64,000 nucleotides of DNA from NCBI GenBank assembly GCA_963797475.1, contig CAWCPR010000003.1, positions 310,001 to 374,000 on the forward strand, read 5' to 3'. The position numbers and the translations under genes were made by a program. Positions 23,529-30,224 of the stretch are shown here, piece after piece. Source of the DNA: CAWCPR01 sp963797475. Its GTDB lineage: Bacteria; Chloroflexota; Anaerolineae; Anaerolineales; UBA4823. Each line of letters starts with the position of its first letter. Within the stretch, counting starts at the first letter, position 1. The notes beneath the pieces were generated by a model that was given only the letters and a program-made list of their open reading frames with translations, was not told the origin of the DNA and searched no databases.

Positions 23529-23927
23529 ATGGATGAAAATGAAAAAGAACGAGCCAATGATCTGGCTGAAGAATTCCGTAACCTGGGTAAAAACTTATCC
23601 GATGCCATGCGGGCGGCCTGGGAAAGCCCGGAACGCAAAAAGTTCCAGGATGAGATTGAGACCGGAATAGCGGAATTGAGCGCCACCTTCAAAAAAGAAG
23701 CAGATACTTTTCGGGAGAGCCCAACCGGGCAACGCCTCAAATCTGATATCGAGGGTGTTCGCCAGAAAGTCAGCAGCAGCGAAGTACAGTCCAAAACGCG
23801 TGACGAATTGATCGCTTTTTTGAAACGCGCGAACGCAGAATTGGAGCAAGCGATCTCTCGCCTTACAGGCCAATCCTCAGGAAAGGCTGAAAGTGCACAG
23901 AAAGGTGAAGATCAGGAGACAAAATGA
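23529..23927 (+). CDS. Hypothetical helical protein
   Basis: I do not recognise the family. The 132-residue, strongly charged protein has no signal or membrane segment and consists almost entirely of amphipathic helices (EEFRNLGKNLSDAMRAAWES, LIAFLKRANAELEQAISRL), with coiled-coil potential and a polar C-terminal tail. It resembles small apolipoprotein-like or membrane-associated helical proteins. AAGGAG lies six bases before the ATG. The stop overlaps the start of the next gene (ATGA), and the third gene is a YtfJ-family protein, so the three form one operon. Function may relate to YtfJ, which is inference from position. Confidence 0.75.
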   Translation: MDENEKERANDLAEEFRNLGKNLSDAMRAAWESPERKKFQDEIETGIAELSATFKKEADTFRESPTGQRLKSDIEGVRQKVSSSEVQSKTRDELIAFLKRANAELEQAISRLTGQSSGKAESAQKGEDQETK

Positions 23928-24208
23928 TGGCGCAAATGCTCTTGACCGAGACAAAAGGCAGCGCCCCGATAACCTTTCAAGATAAAACCCTGACGCTTTT
24001 TTCGAAGACCGTCCGGCTGCAGTTTCCCGGTTTTCCCGGTGGGATTATTTGGAACCGGCCTGTGTCTGTGTTGGTTCAAACGAATGACGGCCGCGAACAG
24101 GTTTTGCCGGTCAATGACGTCACACGCCAGATAACCTGGTCTCTGCTGGCAGCCAGTCTGCTAAGCGTCTTTATGATGGGGCTGATTTCTCTCATGAACC
24201 GGAAATAA
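23924..24208 (+). CDS. Hypothetical protein with C-terminal transmembrane helix
   Basis: The 94-residue protein has a beta-rich N-terminal part (APITFQDKTLTLFSKTVRLQ, PVSVLVQTNDGREQVLPVND) and one C-terminal transmembrane helix of ~20 residues (SLLAASLLSVFMMGLISLM) ending in NRK. This gives a tail-anchored topology with the bulk in the cytosol. No family is recognised. It overlaps the preceding gene by four bases; an in-frame ATG at 23927 is an alternative start. It stands between a helical protein and a YtfJ protein and is probably part of the same complex or pathway. Confidence 0.72.
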   Translation: MMAQMLLTETKGSAPITFQDKTLTLFSKTVRLQFPGFPGGIIWNRPVSVLVQTNDGREQVLPVNDVTRQITWSLLAASLLSVFMMGLISLMNRK

Positions 24209-24297
24209 CTTCCAGATCGATAGATTAAGACCGCGTTCACAGATTCCGCTAAGTATCTGGGAAGCGACAACATCTAAAACTCGTATAGGAGGCGATA

Positions 24298-24759
24298 ATG
24301 AACGAGGAAACCAACTCGAATTCGATGGAAGAACAAGAGTTAATTCTAGGGGTTGAACAGGCGTTTGACGTCATCCAGGACACGATGAACACTTTTCTTG
24401 AAGCTGCCAGCGTAAATGCTGTATACGGACAGCCGATTGAAAACGGGGATACGTTGATCATACCGGCGGCCGAGATCCTATCCGGAATCGGCTTCGGCAC
24501 CGGAGCCGGCTATGGACCGCAATCGGCTGAAGGCGAAAAACAGCAGAAAACCGGTGGAGGCGGCGGGGGTGGAGGAGGAGGGCGCGTCCTGTCCCGTCCG
24601 GTCGCGGTGATCATTTCATCACCAGAAGGTGTGCGCGTCGAGCCTGTGGTAGACGCCACAAAGATCGCACTCGCCGCCCTAACCGCGAGCGGGTTTATGC
24701 TTGCCATGCTAGCGCGCATGTCCAATCCGAGGAAGGCGCTCAAGAATCCGGGCATGTGA
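24298..24759 (+). CDS. GerW/YtfJ-family sporulation-type protein
   Basis: The 153-residue protein matches the Spore_YtfJ family: an N-terminal segment VNAVYGQPIENGDTLIIPA, the GFGTGAGYG loop, a long poly-glycine stretch at about residues 83-94, and SRPVAVIISSPEGVRVEPV. It adds a C-terminal hydrophobic helix (LAALTASGFMLAMLAR). In Bacillus YtfJ/GerW is needed for germination, but homologues are common in non-sporulating phyla, and nothing else here indicates spores apart from the SpoIIM-type domain at 11 kb. AGGAGG lies seven bases before the ATG. It is the last gene of a three-gene unit followed by a strong stem-loop. Confidence 0.88.
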   Translation: MNEETNSNSMEEQELILGVEQAFDVIQDTMNTFLEAASVNAVYGQPIENGDTLIIPAAEILSGIGFGTGAGYGPQSAEGEKQQKTGGGGGGGGGGRVLSRPVAVIISSPEGVRVEPVVDATKIALAALTASGFMLAMLARMSNPRKALKNPGM

Positions 24760-24825
24760 AGCGAAGCGGGACGTAACGCCAGTTTGAAGGCGACGAAATC
24801 AGGTTCTGCTAACTTCCAAGATTTG

Positions 24826-24906
24826 AATGGACCGGCCTGTTGCTGGCGGCGCGTTGGCTAAATGCCTGCAAACCCGCCAGCACGGGTCGATAGGCCGTCC
24901 ATTTTT
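24826..24906 (+). terminator. Branched stem-loop with T tail after the ytfJ-like gene
   Basis: AATGGACCGGCCT (24826-24838) pairs with AGGCCGTCCATT (24892-24903) with one bulge. Inside it TGCTGGCGG (24841-24849) pairs with CCGCCAGCA (24874-24882). A T5 run (24902-24906) follows. It probably ends the operon; a small stable RNA cannot be excluded. Confidence 0.6.
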
Positions 24907-24949
24907 ACATAAATGCGGCGCGAGCTCGTATACCCTTCGCTAAATTGTC

Positions 24950-25312
24950 TTAGTCCCTGGTAGCAAAGAGGCGAGAGCTTTCGTCGTCCAACAAAACGTA
25001 AAGCGTATAAACTCCCAGGGCGGTCCCAATCGGAAAACCCGGCAAGTTAAAAATACCAAGCACGATCCCCAGGATGCGGGCCCAGGGCTGGAAATTGAGC
25101 AGCCCGATGCCGGCGACAATTCCGGGAGCTGAGACCAGGAATAAAATCCCACCGATCACAGCAGAAACGATCGCTGTGACCGTGATGGCTGTACGATCCC
25201 CCGAGATTAACCCTCCCCCAGCAACCGCCAATACAACCAGCCCTGCGATCAACAGACCCAGGACTCCCAGGATGATGTATAACCATCCCAAAATCTTTAC
25301 ATGTGCATCCAT
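24950..25312 (-). CDS. Small four-helix membrane protein
   Basis: The 120-residue protein has four hydrophobic helices (WLYIILGVLGLLIAGLVVLA, ITVTAIVSAVIGGILFLVSA, APGIVAGIGLLNF, LGIVLGIFNLPGFPIGTALG) with short loops and a charged end (DDESSRLFATRD). Such DUF-type membrane proteins are common in Chloroflexota and have no known function. The frame extends to 25420, but AAGGAG seven bases before ATG 25312 sets the start. It is separated from the ytfJ unit by the convergent stem-loop. Confidence 0.75.
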   Translation of the reverse strand: MDAHVKILGWLYIILGVLGLLIAGLVVLAVAGGGLISGDRTAITVTAIVSAVIGGILFLVSAPGIVAGIGLLNFQPWARILGIVLGIFNLPGFPIGTALGVYTLYVLLDDESSRLFATRD

Positions 25313-25461
25313 TGTAAGTCTCCTTACGTTCTGTTTATTTATACGCAGGAAGCGCCTTCCAGTTGCATCAAGTCTCATTTGCCTTGCGGCGCTCGGTTGA
25401 GTGGGGATGCCGGCGCACACAAGTCTTGCGGAAAACCATCATTTGGATTATATCTGGGGTT

Positions 25462-27084
25462 ATGCAGCCACAAAACCGGAACGGCGCGAAGCTCATTCAT
25501 AAAGCCGCGAGTTACCTCTTGCTCACTTTTACCTTCGCCATTGCCTATGCGCAATCCCCGCTCTACACGTCCAACCAAAACCAATACTTTTTACACGGCT
25601 TAGCCAGGGCGGGTCTCGGCTACTTGCAGAACGATTGGCTCGCCAACACCCTCGACCCAACTCCGCTCTTCAGCCTGCTGGTCGAGCTCACCTATCGCTT
25701 GACACACCTGGCAGCAATTTTTTACGTTTTCTATGCACTGCTAATGGGCGTATATCTCATCAGCATGACCGGGATTGTAGCCAGTGTTTTCGATATCCGC
25801 AGCTCAAAAACCCGCAGCCTGGTCTTCCTGGCTTTCTTCATAGGCATGCATTCTGCCGCCCTACGCTTTGGCCTCTCCCGCCTCCTGGGAGATAATTGGA
25901 CCTACGTCTTTGAAGATGGTGTCGCCGACCAGCGACTGTTGGGGCTCGTTTTCCAGCCCAGCGTTTTCGGAGTGCTGTTGGTGCTTTCCATTTACCTCTT
26001 TTTGCAAGATCACCCTTACCTGGCTGTCCTGGCCTCGGTTGCAGCCGCCAGCATCCATCCTACATACCTGCTGAGCGCTGCAGCGCTGACCTTGGCTTAC
26101 ATGCTGGTCCTGGCTCGTGAAGCCGGCTTATTTGCCAACAAAAGCAGTGATAACCTGCAGGTCGTTAGCGAGGTTGCCAGTCCCGCAAACCGGTTCGTTA
26201 GCCAGCTCAGGCTGCCCTTGATGCTTGGTCTGCTGGCGCTGGCGGCGGTCGCGCCGATTTTGGTCTATGTATTTATAAATTTCAGCGGCACATCCGCGGA
26301 AGCAAGCGCGAAGGCCAACGACATCCTGGTGAATTTCCGCATTCCGCACCATACCCTACTCTCCTGGTGGTTCGACGCGACCGTAGTAACCAAGCTGATT
26401 TTCATCAGCACAGCCTGGTTTCTCATTCGCAAAAGTCGCTTGTTTCTAATCCTGCTGGTTCCCACGATCATCAGTCTGGGACTGACCCTCCTTCAATTAG
26501 CATTGCACAGCTACGCCCTGGCATTGATCTTTCCCTGGCGGCTTTCGATATTTCTACTTCCCTGCGCCACTTCCTTGCTGCTTGGGTTCCTGGTCGAAAC
26601 GGCCAGCGAGCGCTTTCCAGGCTTCTTCTCCCGCCATGTGCTCGTCCTGCAGGCTGCCAGCCTGGCAGTCATCGCTGCGGTCGTTCTGATCGGAGCCACC
26701 CGTTTCGTCCTTGACCTGCAACGTAAATCCAGTGCAGATGATTTTGCGGTGATGGCTTATGTCGCCGGGCACAACGCCTCAGATGAGATCTACCTGACGC
26801 CTACGAAAATGCAGGATTTCCGCCTGGCGACAGGCTCGCCGGTATATATCGAATTTAAATCCATCCCGTACCGGGACCAGGATGTGCTCCGATGGTACCA
26901 GCGCAACAAATTGGCCGACCGGTTTTACCAAACGGGCGACTGCAGCCTGTTAGGCCAAATCGTCGCTGAAGCAGGGGTTACCCATGTGGTCATAAGCCGG
27001 GAGGACTCAAAAGATCCTTGCCCCCAACTGCACCCGGTATACGAAGATAAGAATTACAGCGTATTTGCCCTGGAAACGCCGTGA
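25462..27084 (+). CDS. Polytopic membrane protein, glycosyltransferase-like
   Basis: About 540 residues with ten to twelve transmembrane helices and an extracytoplasmic C-terminal domain of ~120 residues (AYVAGHNASDEIYLTPTKMQ, FRLATGSPVYIEFKS, DCSLLGQIVAEAGVTHVVIS). The layout resembles DUF6798-like or GT-C-type membrane proteins of unknown acceptor, and a motif such as DNWTYVFEDGVADQR after helix 4 could supply the acidic GT-C residue. I cannot name a substrate. The frame is open from 25363; ATG 25462 is preferred on hydrophobic-helix placement, with no strong RBS at either. It stands alone between minus-strand genes. Confidence 0.7.
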   Translation: MQPQNRNGAKLIHKAASYLLLTFTFAIAYAQSPLYTSNQNQYFLHGLARAGLGYLQNDWLANTLDPTPLFSLLVELTYRLTHLAAIFYVFYALLMGVYLISMTGIVASVFDIRSSKTRSLVFLAFFIGMHSAALRFGLSRLLGDNWTYVFEDGVADQRLLGLVFQPSVFGVLLVLSIYLFLQDHPYLAVLASVAAASIHPTYLLSAAALTLAYMLVLAREAGLFANKSSDNLQVVSEVASPANRFVSQLRLPLMLGLLALAAVAPILVYVFINFSGTSAEASAKANDILVNFRIPHHTLLSWWFDATVVTKLIFISTAWFLIRKSRLFLILLVPTIISLGLTLLQLALHSYALALIFPWRLSIFLLPCATSLLLGFLVETASERFPGFFSRHVLVLQAASLAVIAAVVLIGATRFVLDLQRKSSADDFAVMAYVAGHNASDEIYLTPTKMQDFRLATGSPVYIEFKSIPYRDQDVLRWYQRNKLADRFYQTGDCSLLGQIVAEAGVTHVVISREDSKDPCPQLHPVYEDKNYSVFALETP

Positions 27085-27099
27085 AGATAAGCAGAAAAA

Positions 27100-28047
27100 C
27101 TATTTTGAAGCAAATCGCCCGCGGCTGAGCTCGAACAGACTCAGCGCGTAAGAACGGATCAAATCAGGCCTTGCAACCATCTCCCGCCAACGCTCGGGTA
27201 TGCCAGCCTCTCCATAATAAGCGCCAGCAAGCTGCCCATAGATCGCCGCCGTAGTGTCGGCGTCATCCCCCAGGTTAACCGCCATCAAGCAACCTTCGGC
27301 AAAATCCCGGCTGTTATAAAAGGCCCACAAGGCTGCTTCAAGCGCATTCACAACGTAGCCGCTGCCGCGTATCTGCGGCGGTTGGCGTTCTTTAAATGAA
27401 CCCCTGGCAATCTCATCGATCTTGCCGTCCAGCGGCTGCTCGTCCCAACAGCCCGGCGCAGGGCTGAAGGATGCCGAGAGCAAAATATCCTTCGAGACGC
27501 CTGCCAACGCCCCTACCAGGAGCGCGCCAAAATAGCGGCAGGCATCAACCGCCGCGGCGGCAGCGTGGGTTGTTCGTGAGCTATGGCCTGATTGCTGGAT
27601 TGCTTGTAGCGGATTGGAGGCGTAGGCCATTGGCACTGGGGCGAGGCGCATCAGCGAGCCGTTGCCGGCGCTGTGTGGATCGGTCGACCCGCTGAATGGT
27701 TCGAGCGTAGCCTGGTAATGCTCGAGGGCAGCCCGGACTGTCCCGCCGATATCGAAACAGGCTCCGTTGCTGCTCAAGTGACCTTGTTGGTACCAGAGCA
27801 GATAGCGCTCCATCTGGTCACGCGGGTCGAATTCCTGGCATTCAATCAGGCTTTCTGCCAGGCAAAGCGCCATAGAAGTATCGTCGGTCCACTGCCCGGG
27901 CTCTAAATTAAAAGGGCCGCCTCCACGCATTTCCTGGACGGGTTCGAATGTCCCCGGCGGTTGAAATTCAACGCTGGTGCCCAGAGCATCCCCGACCGCT
28001 AAGCCCAGCAAGCAGCCCAGAAAACGCGGTGCTGGATCAGGGATCAT
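27100..28047 (-). CDS. ADP-ribosylglycohydrolase family protein
   Basis: The ~315-residue protein belongs to the DraG/ARH family, which removes ADP-ribose from Arg (or Ser, DNA base) conjugates using two Mg ions. Motifs are GLAVGDALGTSVEF near the N-terminus, QWTDDTSMALCLAESL (first metal site), FDIGGTVRAAL, AGNGSLMRLAPVPMAY and NLGDDADTTAAIYGQLAGAYYG (second metal site). The acid-rich metal ligands are intact, so activity is expected. TTG 28050 or ATG 28047 can start; ATG is chosen. The start overlaps the end of the GNAT gene, so both are co-translated. No ADP-ribosyltransferase is visible nearby, so a DarT/DarG-type pair is not supported. Confidence 0.9.
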   Translation of the reverse strand: MIPDPAPRFLGCLLGLAVGDALGTSVEFQPPGTFEPVQEMRGGGPFNLEPGQWTDDTSMALCLAESLIECQEFDPRDQMERYLLWYQQGHLSSNGACFDIGGTVRAALEHYQATLEPFSGSTDPHSAGNGSLMRLAPVPMAYASNPLQAIQQSGHSSRTTHAAAAAVDACRYFGALLVGALAGVSKDILLSASFSPAPGCWDEQPLDGKIDEIARGSFKERQPPQIRGSGYVVNALEAALWAFYNSRDFAEGCLMAVNLGDDADTTAAIYGQLAGAYYGEAGIPERWREMVARPDLIRSYALSLFELSRGRFASK

Positions 28048-28612
28048 CAACCAATCTCACTCGGATCTCCCAAACCCCGGGCTCGAGCATTTTCCTTTCC
28101 GCCGGGAACCCACTGCGCTGCACGAACCGGATGATTTGCGAATTGGTATGGTGTACAGTCGCCAGGAATTCTTTCACCCCGTGATTTCGAGCATACGTCA
28201 CCAGTCGGTTCAATAAGACCGTCCCTAACCCTCGACCTTGATACTCATCGATCACCACGACTGCACACTCCGCCAGGCCGGGCTGCACCAGCGCATAGCG
28301 AGCAACCCCGACCAGGCTTTTCGCGCCTGCCTCGTCCACTTCTGCGACCAAAGCCATCTGATTGAGATAATCGACCTTTGTGAACTCACGCGCCTGTGCA
28401 TCTGTAAGCTGAGAAAACGACTCCAAAAACCGTAAATAAACACTTTGTGGGGATAGCCGGGTAAAGCCAGCCTGCAAGCGGGATGCGTCATCCGGGCGAA
28501 TCGGCCGGATCGATACCGGCGTTTCATCAATTAACCAGGTAGTCTCTGCAACATCTGCCGGGTAATTTTCCGGAAATTCCTTGTCCGTGCTTTTATCGGG
28601 CATCTTATTCAT
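28037..28612 (-). CDS. GNAT-family N-acetyltransferase
   Basis: The ~191-residue protein carries a GNAT acetyl-CoA fold: VSIRPIRPDDASRLQAGFTR at the start, RFLESFSQLTDAQ, CAVVVIDEYQGRGLGTVLL with the Q/R-x-x-G-x-G/A pyrophosphate loop, and VKEFLATVHHTNSQIIRFVQRSGF. This resembles the C-terminal acetyltransferase domain of Pat/AcuA-like protein acetylases, here without regulatory or acyl-CoA-synthetase-like domains. A protein or small-molecule substrate is equally possible. The frame extends to 28684; ATG 28612 is chosen on composition, with a loose GGAG upstream. It overlaps the ADP-ribosylglycohydrolase gene by 11 bp. Confidence 0.85.
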   Translation of the reverse strand: MNKMPDKSTDKEFPENYPADVAETTWLIDETPVSIRPIRPDDASRLQAGFTRLSPQSVYLRFLESFSQLTDAQAREFTKVDYLNQMALVAEVDEAGAKSLVGVARYALVQPGLAECAVVVIDEYQGRGLGTVLLNRLVTYARNHGVKEFLATVHHTNSQIIRFVQRSGFPAERKMLEPGVWEIRVRLVDDP

Positions 28613-28820
28613 CACCAATATTACTCCGCTTTTTATAGACTTACCGGTAGATCTATGTTGTGGATCACAAAGCGCCCACAGCACTTATCGTAAATTTCCA
28701 GCGACATATCGTGATTTTACTCGCTCCATAGCCTGGTGACAACCCAAAAACCCTTCCAAGATGGATAGGGTTTCCAGCGTCCCGGTCTATTATGCCAAAG
28801 GGCGAATTGAACACAAATTC

Positions 28821-28861
28821 AGAAGCGCCCTGCCGGAGTAAAAAACCGGCAGGGCGCTTCT
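28821..28861. terminator. Strong perfect hairpin after the REC gene
   Basis: A perfect 16-bp stem (28821-28836 with 28846-28861, AGAAGCGCCCTGCCGG) encloses a loop holding six A on the plus strand, i.e. TTTTTT on the minus strand. No T tract follows the stem on either strand, so it is an atypical terminator or an RNA 3'-end stabiliser for the minus-strand gene at 28880. Confidence 0.6.
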
Positions 28862-28879
28862 CTGGAAGAGAAAAAAGAC

Positions 28880-29302
28880 TCACGATTTTAAATTCTTGCG
28901 CAACGCTTCGACCAATACCTCTGGAGGATCACCTTTACAGACAAAAGAATCGGCGTTGACTGAAAAAGCGTTGGTGCGCGATTCCAATCGACCAATCAGG
29001 ACAATCACCTTTAAACCAGGCTGAGCCCTGCGCATTTCTTCGACAACCAGATCAGCCGGGAGAGGCGAAAAATCCTTGCCCTTATGATTGACTTGTGAAG
29101 ACTGCAAACCTGGAAGCTCCCAATCCAATAAAACCAGGTCAGGAGCTTGTTCTTTAACTTGGCGGAGCAGATCGCCGACATCCACGGCCTCACCCACTGT
29201 CCGCATACCGGCTTCTTGTTCTAACAAAAGCCTCAATGCCGAACGTACCTCTGGCTGGTCGTCGGCTACCAACACATGAATTTCAGGATTCTGTTTTTCC
29301 AT
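28880..29302 (-). CDS. Stand-alone response regulator receiver protein
   Basis: The 140-residue protein is one CheY-like receiver domain with no output domain. ADDQPEVRSALRLLL supplies the acidic pocket, DLVLLDWELPG the phospho-accepting Asp, and SFVCKGDPPEVLVEAL the conserved Lys. The switch Thr/Ser position reads VIVLIG, so it lacks the usual Thr. An insert of ~15 residues (SSQVNHKGKDFSPLPADLVV) follows the Asp loop. It probably takes part in a phosphorelay or binds a partner. No histidine kinase is adjacent. The upstream region has a repeated CCTGGTCAGTTG motif that may be an operator. Confidence 0.85.
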   Translation of the reverse strand: MEKQNPEIHVLVADDQPEVRSALRLLLEQEAGMRTVGEAVDVGDLLRQVKEQAPDLVLLDWELPGLQSSQVNHKGKDFSPLPADLVVEEMRRAQPGLKVIVLIGRLESRTNAFSVNADSFVCKGDPPEVLVEALRKNLKS

Positions 29303-29362
29303 TCTTTTAACATGATAATCGATCTGATATGTAACGTAATTGGGCAGATGGGGAGAATTTCG

Positions 29363-29407
29363 CCTGGTCAGTTGGGCGGTTTTAAACCTGGTCAGTTGAC
29401 CAGGTTT
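29363..29407. promoter_or_regulatory. Repeated motif and palindrome upstream of the REC gene
   Basis: CCTGGTCAGTTG occurs at 29363-29374 and 29387-29398, 24 bases apart. The second copy is part of the inverted repeat AAACCTGGTCA-GT-TGACCAGGTTT (29384-29407). It lies 60-105 bases before the REC start and looks like an operator; a hairpin terminator for the plus strand is an alternative. Confidence 0.4.
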
Positions 29408-29464
29408 TTGAGATCCAGTTGCCGGATATCCACCATAACAATGCCTAATCTACTTTCATCGGAA

Positions 29465-29520
29465 TAGTGTTGGGCGCTTGTGGCGCACCACGCGTAGGGA
29501 TAAATAGAGATTCATCATAT
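29465..29520 (-). repeat. Dispersed repeat, copy 3 (inverted relative to copy 1)
   Basis: Bases 29466-29493 are the exact reverse complement of 11005-11032, and similarity extends to 29520 through AGAGATTCATC. It lies in the gap before the DedA gene. Confidence 0.75.
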
Positions 29521-29559
29521 AAGAAATGGCTATCTGCCCCTGGAATAGCCGGGGGTTGT

Positions 29560-29565
29560 TATAAT
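29560..29565 (+). promoter_or_regulatory. -10 box of the DedA gene
   Basis: A perfect TATAAT lies 20 bases before the ATG at 29585. No good -35 box is seen at normal spacing. Confidence 0.45.
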
Positions 29566-29584
29566 ACGCCGCAGGTCAATACCC

Positions 29585-30208
29585 ATGGATTGGATTCAAA
29601 CCTTCTGGACAAACCTTCAAGCCGGCCAGCTTCCGCAATTGGGCGTATCGAGCTACTTAGTGCTGGCGATCCTGGTGCTCATCGAAGGCCCGATAGCGAC
29701 TTTATTAGGAGCGGCAGCCGCTTCGGCGGGCCTTTTGCGCCCCTCGCTCGTATTTGTGTGCGCTGCGACTGGCAATCTAACCGCGGATATCCTCTGGTAT
29801 ACATTGGGATACCTGGGCAAAGTCGAGTGGCTGCTCCGTTACAGCAGGTATATCGGGATACGCCGCAAACATCTGGACAGGCTCCAACACGAGATTAGCG
29901 AACATGCGATCAAATTCCTGCTCATCGCAAAACTAACCGCTGGATTCGTCATCCCGACTCTGATCGCGGCCGGTCTTGCCAAAGTTCCCTTGCGACGCTG
30001 GTTCCCGGTTGTGCTCTCAGGGGAGATGTTGTGGACAGGCTCCCTGGTTCTCCTGGGATATTATGCCGCGGAGGCGATCCGCCAGATTGAAAAGGGGGTC
30101 CAATATCTGGCTCTGGCGACGACTGTTTTTTTCATCCTGCTCGCAATATGGAGAGTGCGCCAGATTTTACGCAAACGCGAGGAGCTCGAAGAGAATGAAG
30201 AAAGCTAA
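29585..30208 (+). CDS. DedA-family membrane protein
   Basis: DedA/VTT proteins are membrane transporters or scramblases, several of which recycle undecaprenyl-phosphate or affect lipid balance. The 207-residue sequence has the DedA core: VLIEGPIATLLGAAAASAG (acidic re-entrant loop), GNLTADILWYTLGYLG, KFLLIAKLTAGFVIPTLIAAGL (usually the F/T-R-x-x-P region, here K-x-T-x-x-x-x-P) and RRWFPVVLSGEMLWTG. The last helix is followed by a charged tail rich in Glu and Arg. The catalytic-like Arg of the second re-entrant motif is not evident, so its mechanism may differ from UptA/DedA. It stands alone between the dispersed repeat and the pknB operon, which ends convergently 17 bp away. Confidence 0.85.
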   Translation: MDWIQTFWTNLQAGQLPQLGVSSYLVLAILVLIEGPIATLLGAAAASAGLLRPSLVFVCAATGNLTADILWYTLGYLGKVEWLLRYSRYIGIRRKHLDRLQHEISEHAIKFLLIAKLTAGFVIPTLIAAGLAKVPLRRWFPVVLSGEMLWTGSLVLLGYYAAEAIRQIEKGVQYLALATTVFFILLAIWRVRQILRKREELEENEES

Positions 30209-30224
30209 ATAACCGGATTTTCGG

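Noticed and set aside
24540..24590. Poly-Gly stretch as a low-complexity sequencing artefact
   Set aside because: Frame is maintained and Gly-rich loops at this place are normal in YtfJ-family proteins.
27935..27960. GGTTCGAAT resembling a tRNA T-loop
   Set aside because: It lies within the ADP-ribosylglycohydrolase coding region and no cloverleaf can be formed around it.
27100..28047. DarT/DarG-like toxin-antitoxin
   Set aside because: The protein is a DraG/ARH-type hydrolase, not a macro domain, and no DarT-type transferase is adjacent.
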